This document shows, piece by piece, positions 43,356 to 51,100 of a stretch of 64,000 bases of DNA. The stretch lies in assembly GCF_017316025.1 (NCBI RefSeq), contig NZ_JAFLVT010000006.1:124001-188000 (forward strand). The letters run 5' to 3'. How positions within the stretch are numbered: the stretch's first letter is position 1; each line of letters starts with the position of its first letter. The position numbers and the translations under genes were made by a program. Below the pieces are notes generated by a model. That model was not told where the DNA came from, ran no database searches, and was given only the letters and a program-made list of their open reading frames with translations. The stretch comes from Candidatus Enterococcus myersii (GTDB taxonomy: Bacteria; Bacillota; Bacilli; Lactobacillales; Enterococcaceae).

Positions 43356-44678
43356 ATGTTTGAAACTGGAGAAGAAGCGATAGAATGGATTCATTCTCGT
43401 AAAAAATTTGGTTCACGCCCAGGACTGATACGAATTAAGAAATTGCTGAATTTAAGTGGCAATCCTGAAAAAAATGTCATAGGAATTCACATTGCTGGAA
43501 CAAATGGGAAAGGTTCTACGGTTACGTATTTACGCTGTCTATTAGAAACGCAAGATATTAAAGTCGGGACTTTCACGTCACCGTATATTGAAAGCTTTTA
43601 CGAAAGAATTTCAATTAATGGACAAGCAATATCAGCGGATGATTTTGTTAAGTTAGCCAATAAATTCCGACCGTATATAGAACAGATGGATGGCTGTCCT
43701 TCTTACCAGGGAATAACAGAATTTGAAATTTTGACGGCGATGGCTTTTGATTACTTCAAAGAGCGTGTGGATGTCGCAATTTTTGAAGTAGGCATTGGGG
43801 GTTTAATGGATAGTACAAATGTTTTTACGCCAATTTTGACGGCTATTACTACAATCGGCTTAGATCATACTGATATTTTAGGGGAGACAGAAGAAGCGAT
43901 TGCCAAGCAAAAAGCGGGTATTATAAAACGAGGTGTCCCCATTGTAACGGGAAATATTGCTTCTGGTCCCCTGCAAGTAATCTACCAAACTTCTCTTAGA
44001 CAAAAAGCTGATTTATTTAGACAAGGAAAGTCTTATCAAGTTCAGTATGTTTCAAGTGATAACTTACAAGGTGAAAACTTTCATTTTCAAAATGAAGATT
44101 ACTATTTTACTAACTTGAGAGTTCCGTTATTAGGAAAATATCAGGTGGAAAATGCCGCTGTTGCAATTCAACTATTCTTGTTATATTGTCAGCAACAAGG
44201 AAGATTTGTAAATAAAAAAACGATTATAAAAGGGCTAGATCACGCGCTATGGCCGGGGCGGATGGAACGAATTAGTACAACGCCGAATATTATTATTGAT
44301 GGGGCCCATAATCCCCACGCTGTAAAGCAATTTGTCAAAACGGTTAACGAAGAGTTCCAGTACGGAAAAAAATACATTTTGTTTTCGGCACTTACAACAA
44401 AAAATATTAAGGAGATGCTAAATGAGATTCAATCTATCTCACAGGCAGAGCTGGCATTGACGACCTTTGCGTATCCCAATGCATTAAAGATGGGCAGTAG
44501 TTTTAACCACGGAGATAAGCAGATAACTTATTATCCAGATTGGCAACGCGCAATACAAGAAATAATAACAAAAATGACTCCAGCAGATACTTTGTTTATT
44601 ACAGGTTCTCTTTATTTTGTGGCACAAGTAAGAGATTTTTTTAAGAATAAACAGGTAGAACAAGCTGTTTATTCTTAA
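43356..44678 (+). CDS. folC: Folylpolyglutamate synthase / dihydrofolate synthase
   Basis: Adds glutamate residues to folates (EC 6.3.2.17, often also 6.3.2.12), trapping them in the cell and improving them as cofactors. The 440-residue Mur-ligase-type enzyme has the P-loop HIAGTNGKGSTVTYL near residue 45, the TSPYIESFYERI loop and the C-terminal IIDGAHNPHA motif. It follows folT by 43 bp and ends the long unit. Folate retention fits the needs of FtcD, FchA and Fhs encoded upstream. Confidence 0.95.
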   Translation: MFETGEEAIEWIHSRKKFGSRPGLIRIKKLLNLSGNPEKNVIGIHIAGTNGKGSTVTYLRCLLETQDIKVGTFTSPYIESFYERISINGQAISADDFVKLANKFRPYIEQMDGCPSYQGITEFEILTAMAFDYFKERVDVAIFEVGIGGLMDSTNVFTPILTAITTIGLDHTDILGETEEAIAKQKAGIIKRGVPIVTGNIASGPLQVIYQTSLRQKADLFRQGKSYQVQYVSSDNLQGENFHFQNEDYYFTNLRVPLLGKYQVENAAVAIQLFLLYCQQQGRFVNKKTIIKGLDHALWPGRMERISTTPNIIIDGAHNPHAVKQFVKTVNEEFQYGKKYILFSALTTKNIKEMLNEIQSISQAELALTTFAYPNALKMGSSFNHGDKQITYYPDWQRAIQEIITKMTPADTLFITGSLYFVAQVRDFFKNKQVEQAVYS

Positions 44679-44692
44679 CACGATATATTTAG

Positions 44693-44745
44693 GAAAGCTT
44701 TAAGACAAAAGCAAACGTAAATTTTGTCTTAAAGCTTTTTTTTTT
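44693..44745 (+). terminator. Terminator closing the hut/folate unit
   Basis: AAAGCTTTAAGACAAAA pairs with TTTTGTCTTAAAGCTTT, followed by a run of nine T. This is the first strong terminator after fhs. Confidence 0.92.
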
Positions 44746-44958
44746 GGATAAAAAGGAACGCAAAGTAATAAGAAAGTTTTACAAGTGTACAGTGCAATAA
44801 AAAATATCTCTAGTTGGCTTTAGCATTTACATAGTCATTTTTCCCATTCTTTTGTACAATTTTAGTGAGGCGTTTTTAAAATTATATTATGTATTAAAAG
44901 TGTAGTTTCACACATTTTGTTTGACGCACGAGCTAGGTTTAAAGAAAGGATTTTTTTT

Positions 44959-45744
44959 ATGCTGATTGGGATTATTTATTTTGTGGTGATTGTTTTAGCC
45001 AATACGATTGGCGCGGTTTCTGGTATGGGCGGCGGCGTTTTGATAAAACCAATTTTAGATTTAATTGGGGCCCATTCGGTGGCAACAATTTCATTTTATG
45101 CGACAGTGGCAATTTTTGTTATGAGCTTTGTCTCTACTTGGCGGCAGGTGAAAAAAGGAAGTGAGATAAATTTTCATCTAGCGGGCTATGTGGCAGCAGG
45201 TTCCATCGTGGGGGGGATTTTAGGCAACTTGGCTTTTGAGTTGTTACTCGCACTTTTTGCAGAGGAGTCTTCTGTTAAATTAATTCAAATTGCGCTGACG
45301 CTTGTCACGCTGATTTTTGCTTTATTGTACTCTTGTTTTGACTGGAAACATTACCGTTTAAAAGAAGGAAAATGGTATGTCATAGCTGGTTTAGTGCTGG
45401 GTTTTTTGGCTAGTTTATTAGGAATTGGCGGCGGCCCAATCAATGTGTCGTTACTGATGCTGCTATTTTCCATGCCAATCAAACAAGCAACCCTATACTC
45501 GATTACGACAATCTTCTTTTCCCAATTGGCAAAACTTGTCACGATTGCTTTTGCCACTGGTTTTGGGCGCTTTGATTTGAGTATGCTTTTTTATGTGATT
45601 CCTGCTGCTATTTTAGGGGGAGTTTTAGGGAGTCAATTAAGTAATATCCTTTCTGCCAAAAAAGTCACTCTCGTTTTTCAAAGCTTGATTGTAGTGGTAC
45701 TCTTAATCAATTTGTATAACGGCTGGCAGATTGTGGTGGAATAA
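44959..45744 (+). CDS. TauE/SafE family anion exporter
   Basis: A 261-residue membrane protein with eight or so helices in two related halves; AVSGMGGGVLIKP and LLGIGGGPINVSL are the repeated family motifs. ATG 44959 follows AAAGAAAGGA. Members move sulfite, sulfoacetate or related organosulfur anions; the substrate here is not known. The last 56 bp, including the stop codon, are duplicated at 54190-54245, which marks this gene end as the left boundary of an inserted segment. Confidence 0.85.
   Translation: MLIGIIYFVVIVLANTIGAVSGMGGGVLIKPILDLIGAHSVATISFYATVAIFVMSFVSTWRQVKKGSEINFHLAGYVAAGSIVGGILGNLAFELLLALFAEESSVKLIQIALTLVTLIFALLYSCFDWKHYRLKEGKWYVIAGLVLGFLASLLGIGGGPINVSLLMLLFSMPIKQATLYSITTIFFSQLAKLVTIAFATGFGRFDLSMLFYVIPAAILGGVLGSQLSNILSAKKVTLVFQSLIVVVLLINLYNGWQIVVE
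45689..45744 (+). repeat. Left 56-bp direct repeat (3' end of exporter gene)
   Basis: Matches 54190-54245 at 55 of 56 positions (single difference G45714 against A54215). It covers the last 18 codons and the stop codon. Similarity ends sharply at the stop codon on one side and just before TTGTAG on the other. Confidence 0.95.
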
Positions 45745-46131
45745 TCCTTTTAAGATTAAGTTATTCCTGATAGGAAGAATTTGTTCGGCTACACAAAAAA
45801 TATAACAATTATTTTTTATTTGAAAATAAAACTAATTTTCAAATTGTATTTTCATAATATTAATGTTGTGCTAATATTATAATATCGAAAAAGAGATTTA
45901 TAAGTGATAAGTCTCTTTTTTTTTGAGAAAATTTGAAAATATAAGGACAAAAACATCATTTTACTAATTAAAATATATTTGTCCAAATAATATAATTAAA
46001 TAGTCTAGAATAAACTAATCGTTTTCCCATTTTTAAACATGCCTAATTTAAATTATCAACAAAATAAACTACTAAAATAAAAACTTTGTTTAATAACTAT
46101 ACAAGATTGTTCTGTAGGAAAGGAGCGAGAA
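45745..46131. other. A/T-rich left end of the adhesin island
   Basis: No gene seen. It contains a terminator-like hairpin at 45888-45924 (AAAGAGA-TTAT against ATAA-TCTCTTT, then a T-run), which would end the exporter transcript, and then very A/T-rich DNA leading into the regulator's ribosome site AAAGGAG. Confidence 0.6.
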
Positions 46132-47571
46132 ATGCAAGCAAATGATCTATTGATGGACGATGACCGATACAAATGGTATTTGCTCCAATATTTAGAATTA
46201 AATAAAAATGCCCATTGCACTATTGACCAGCTTGGAGATATTTTGGAGGTTTCTCGTTATAAGTTGGAAAAGTATTTACAAGAACTTTGTGATGAGTTAC
46301 GGGAAAATAACTATCTTGCTTCAATTGAACTGCTTGAAACTGGTGAGATTGAGGTGAAACAATTAACACATTCAATTGTAAAAAAAATGCGACTTATTTT
46401 ACTTGAGCGAAGTTTGATATATCAAATTTTTCATTGTTATGTGACAAAAGAAACCAGCTTAGATAAGCAAATTGAACTGTTGCATGTTAGTCGTTCTAGC
46501 ACCTATCGATTATACAAACGATTAAAAGAATTACTGCATGATGAAGGTTTTGAGTTAAAGAAAAATCAGTTGATTGGAAATGAATTTGCAATCCGCAGTT
46601 TTTTATTTGGATTATATTATGAGATTTTTAATGGGATAGCCAGTCCCTTTGAAAAAGAGATTCAAAAAGAAGCAAAGGAAATTTTTCATCATTTAGAACA
46701 TTACTTAAACCTCTCATTACCTAAAACGAAAGAACACAAATTACTATTTTTTATAAGTATTTCTTTGATTCGTTTAAGGAAAGAACATTTGCTTGACCAA
46801 GAATATATTGTCTATGAGAAAAGCGCTGTAACAGACTATTTAGATAAATGGTTGGGAAAACATTTTATGTTGACATCAGTAGGAAAACGGCAAGAAATTG
46901 CTGCATTACTGCTATTTTGTCAAATGATGGAAATCGATTTGCAACAGGAACTGGTTTTTACCTCGCAAAATGAAAATGAAGAAGCTGAGAGAATCGTTGC
47001 TGAATTTTTAGAATTTCTTGCAGTCAATTCTCGTTTTGAGCTTTCTTATTTAAAAAAAAATAAGCAATTAGTTGATGGATTACTAAGAATTAATCGACAT
47101 TGGCTAATTTATCATTTAAGAGAGTCAACATTTGTCACCAAAGTTCAACGTCGCTACTTTCAAGAAATCAATCCTAAGCTAGATGACTTGATTCAAACCT
47201 TCATTGAAAAAATTGGACAACGTGGCCTTTTTCACTCGCATCAAGAGCGAAACAAATTGTATTATGATTATTTATTCTTTTTAATAACTCAAATTTCAGT
47301 GGAAGAATTGGAGGAGCCAGTTTTTATTTGTATCGATTTTTCTCATGGTAGTAGTTATAACGCATATATTCAAATGATGTTACGTTCACTGCAAAGTATG
47401 AATATCTGTTATGAAAATAAGCTAAGTACAAAAACTCAGATTTATTTGTCCGATTTTTTGATTGACAACCTACCCTGTTTACAAATGATTTGGAAACGAC
47501 CGCCGACACCAGATGATTGGGCGGAATTTGGCCACCTATTGATAAAAGTTAAAGGAGATGCCTATGCATAG
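46132..47571 (+). CDS. Mga/RofA/EbpR-type transcriptional regulator
   Basis: A 479-residue regulator. Two N-terminal helix-turn-helix regions (about residues 15-65, IDQLGDILEVSRYKLEKYL, and 85-135, QIELLHVSRSSTYRLYKRL) are followed by a PRD-like central region and an EIIB-like C-terminus. This is the architecture of AtxA/Mga proteins such as EbpR, which activates the E. faecalis pilus operon. Here it precedes an adhesin gene on the same strand, overlapping the next gene by 8 bp, so it probably drives this surface-protein unit. Confidence 0.82.
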   Translation: MQANDLLMDDDRYKWYLLQYLELNKNAHCTIDQLGDILEVSRYKLEKYLQELCDELRENNYLASIELLETGEIEVKQLTHSIVKKMRLILLERSLIYQIFHCYVTKETSLDKQIELLHVSRSSTYRLYKRLKELLHDEGFELKKNQLIGNEFAIRSFLFGLYYEIFNGIASPFEKEIQKEAKEIFHHLEHYLNLSLPKTKEHKLLFFISISLIRLRKEHLLDQEYIVYEKSAVTDYLDKWLGKHFMLTSVGKRQEIAALLLFCQMMEIDLQQELVFTSQNENEEAERIVAEFLEFLAVNSRFELSYLKKNKQLVDGLLRINRHWLIYHLRESTFVTKVQRRYFQEINPKLDDLIQTFIEKIGQRGLFHSHQERNKLYYDYLFFLITQISVEELEEPVFICIDFSHGSSYNAYIQMMLRSLQSMNICYENKLSTKTQIYLSDFLIDNLPCLQMIWKRPPTPDDWAEFGHLLIKVKGDAYA

Positions 47572-48112
47572 AAATCTGTTGGTTGCCCTTGCTCTTCCTT
47601 CTATAATGTTCTATCAATCCAGTAATCCGTTTTTATACAGTAACGATAAGTTAATTACGCAAGAAGAACAAGAAATGCTGACCTTTGATTTGAGCGAAAC
47701 GGGGAATACATTGGTTATTTCCAATGATCGGCTAGAAGAACCCGTGATAGAAGAGACGTATCAGCAAGTTGAGCTAGGCCAAGTGACTAATCAAACGAGA
47801 GTAGATTCACTTATAGATGATTGGATAGAGGAAAAGGCAGATAAAAATGATCTATTAGATGGGGCATTTTTGGAAAGAGAAGGTGAAATTCCACGCACAG
47901 GCAGGCAAACACAATTATCGCTAAATAAAAAGAAAAATCACGATGCGTTAGAAATGATTGAACGAAGAATCAGTGACTTACCCTTCGTTGAACCACATAC
48001 TAACAAAAATAATGCATCTGAACTGGCACGTATGTTAGCAAGTATGTCAGGAACGATTCTATATGGTACCAAACAACAGTCAAATAATTGGCAAGAATAT
48101 ATTACATTTTAA
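47564..48112 (+). CDS. Predicted exported protein of the adhesin island, unknown
   Basis: A 182-residue product with a short hydrophobic N-terminus (NLLVALALPSIMFYQS) and a polar, acidic remainder rich in Glu, Asp and Asn. ATG 47564 is used because AAAGGAG directly abuts the alternative ATG 47558. The start overlaps the end of the regulator gene, which implies coupled translation, and the stop is 16 bp before the adhesin start. An IPRTG string at mid-protein lacks a following membrane segment, so it is not a sorting signal. No family recognised; a helper for adhesin export or regulation is possible. Confidence 0.65.
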   Translation: MHRNLLVALALPSIMFYQSSNPFLYSNDKLITQEEQEMLTFDLSETGNTLVISNDRLEEPVIEETYQQVELGQVTNQTRVDSLIDDWIEEKADKNDLLDGAFLEREGEIPRTGRQTQLSLNKKKNHDALEMIERRISDLPFVEPHTNKNNASELARMLASMSGTILYGTKQQSNNWQEYITF

Positions 48113-48128
48113 AAGGAGATGAAAATAA

Positions 48129-51100
48129 ATGAACCGGTTGAAAAAACTGTGGTCATTAACAGCAATTTTTGGAATGGTCATTGGAATGATACCACTTTCT
48201 GTTTTCGCAGAGACAACAGAAGTAACAAAAGTTGAGATTACACAAGCTAAAATAACAAATGCAATGGATGAATCCATTACCAAAGAAAATCGTTTAAATC
48301 AAGGGGAGGCTGTCAAGATTCAACTTGGTTGGTCCCTTAATAAACCGGCCTTGGTTGAAAAAGGAACCTCGCAAATCATTGAATTGCCAAACAATTTAAA
48401 CTATCCAGACCAATCTGGCCAGTTAGCTGATATGGGGAGTTTCCAATTACGAGGTAACCAGCTACGTCTCACTTTCAATCAAAACTACAAGTTATCTGTT
48501 GATGAGAAGACACCTGATTTTTCCAGTGTCAAGCTTTACGCGGGAATGTTGACATTAACTGCGACAACGATTGCACAAAATCTTGAAACTGAGAAAGTGT
48601 CTTTTGGTAAAAATATTAGTCAGACACTTTACTACAATAAACAAGTTGATCCTGCCGCAGATCCCTTAGTAGAAAAAGTGACGCCTCAAAAAAGGGGTAT
48701 ACAAAAAGAGTTAAATCATAATTTGAAAGAACGCGGCATTAACTTATTTAATAATATGAAAATCACTGATCTTGATGGCAATGAGTTTTCGGAATCAAAT
48801 CCAGCAGTCAAAGATGCGAATATCAAAATTCACTTTGATTGGAGTTTAGACAACAGTGTAGATCTTCAAGCAGGTGATTTTTATGAGTACCAACTACCTG
48901 ATTATTTTTCAATTCATAATTCTGTAAATGGCGATTTGAAAAATGATGCGGGGAAAACTTTAGGTAAGTTTACCCTTAATCAATCTGGGAAGTTAGTGGT
49001 TACCTTCAACGAGGCTGGAGTGAATCTAAGTGATCGCGAAGGGACAATTGATTTACAAACAGAGTTAAAACTTGTCACTGAAAATGAAGAAGTTGAAATT
49101 GTCACTGACATCAAAGATGACGATGGTGAAGAAATTAACATCACTATTCCAGTTGTTAAAGGTGATATTAACAAAACGGGCATGATCAATGCCGACAATA
49201 CGGTATCTTGGACCATCATCGTGAATGAAGATCGTAAAGAATTGAGAAATCCAATTGTGACAGAACATTTTCCAGAAGGAATGAAGCTTTTATACCACAG
49301 TTATTTCGTGATGAATGATGCAGGGGTATGGGAGAAGTCGCCAGATGGTTTTATTCAAGGTTGGGAAGTTTCGGAAAAAAGGCAATACGTCTATAAATTA
49401 TCAAAAGACATTATGAATAAACCAGTAAAAATTGTTGTTAATATGAAAGTTACCGATAAAGAAAAATTAGAGTTTTTAAACAAGGCGACAATTACTGGGG
49501 ATAATTTTTTAGAAAATGCTGCAGAAGCTAGTGTTTCTTTTAACAATAAAGAAAATTACAAAATGTGTACAGATTATAATGTAAACACGGGTATCTTTAA
49601 CTGGGAAGCAAAGACTACCTACTCGCAAGATGGTGGAATTTTTAAAGATTGGATGTATCAAAAGTATCAAGATCCTAGTACCGCCAATCACTACTTACTA
49701 AAAGATACAATTGAAGTTTATGATGAAAATAATGATTTGGTGACCAATTGGACTTATTCGGAAGAGCCGGATGATTCAAAAACAAAAGATGATAAAATTG
49801 TTCATTTTACACTGAAATTTGCTGATAAGGGTGTCTATAAAATCAAGTATACAACACAGTCATTTGTAGTACCTGTACCGATTCAGACTGAAATTTATAA
49901 TACTGCAACGATTATTGATGGTGATGACTCAGAAGATGTTACCGGCGGAGAAAAGGTTGCTGTCGATGGTACGTTGGGCGTTGATAAGGGAATTAATACT
50001 AAGGATTTTGCAAATCATACGTTTGATTGGCAAGTACGCGTGAATAAAAACCGAATTCTAATGAAAGATGCGGTTATTGCAGATAAATTCACATCATTAA
50101 ACGGTACGAATGTAAGCGCGATGCAGCTAATTGAAGATTCTTTAGAAATTACTGCAGAAAATGGAACAACGAAGAAATTAGTAAAAGGTACTGATTATAC
50201 TTTAGAAAAATTAGCAGGAGATCCAGATTACAAAACAGGGTTTACCGTTAAGTTAATAAATAATTACGCCGCAACAACTGATTTAATCATTATGAAATAT
50301 AAAACAAAATATTCGATTGATGAACAAAATAGTGAGACCAATGGTCCTGCCCGAATTAAATTTGATAATAGTGTTCTGGTTACCTACACAGGTGAAGATG
50401 GCCGTCCGCACACAGATGGTGATGAGTGTGCCGTATGGTTGCATAAAGATCTAAGTTATAATGGTTTGAAATTTGGGAAATACGTTCCAAAAGGCGGCGA
50501 AGTTGCAAGTGCGTATACTCATGAAAATCCTTTTTCAGAAACCATTGCCGAAAAAGACAGTGTTTATTGGACAGCATTGTTCAATACTTGGAAAAGAGAG
50601 CTGCCCAAAGATACGACAATTGAAGAAGCATTAGGTGAGGGCCAAACAGCTAGAGATATCGTGATCTATGATGTCAATATAAATCCAAGTGCAGTAATTG
50701 TCGCGAGTCTTGGAACAAAGTGGGTTGAAGATACGGATTATAAAATCGAAGAAAAAGATGGCAAATCGGTAATTACGTTATTGAAAGAGAAGAATAATCC
50801 TTTTGCAATTTTTGTCGCTGCGGATGCCGCTGAAGAAGTTTATAAATATAAAAACGTGGCAACTATGACTATTCCAGGTATGAAAGATCCATTAAAGGTA
50901 GAAGGAATGGCTGAAAAAAGCGATAAGGATGCGTGGATTGATAAAAGCGGCGTGCAAGGCACAGGTGACGATTATCGTAAAATTAATTGGTCGGTTGTAT
51001 TAAATAAAGATGCCCATAAGATTGTTGAGCCATATATTCAGGACACAATCAGTGTGAACGACCAATCATTTATCTACGATGACGACAAAAATGTCGTAGT

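Noticed and set aside
47870-47910. IPRTG as a sortase motif in the island's unknown protein
   Set aside because: It is in mid-protein and is not followed by a hydrophobic span and basic tail.
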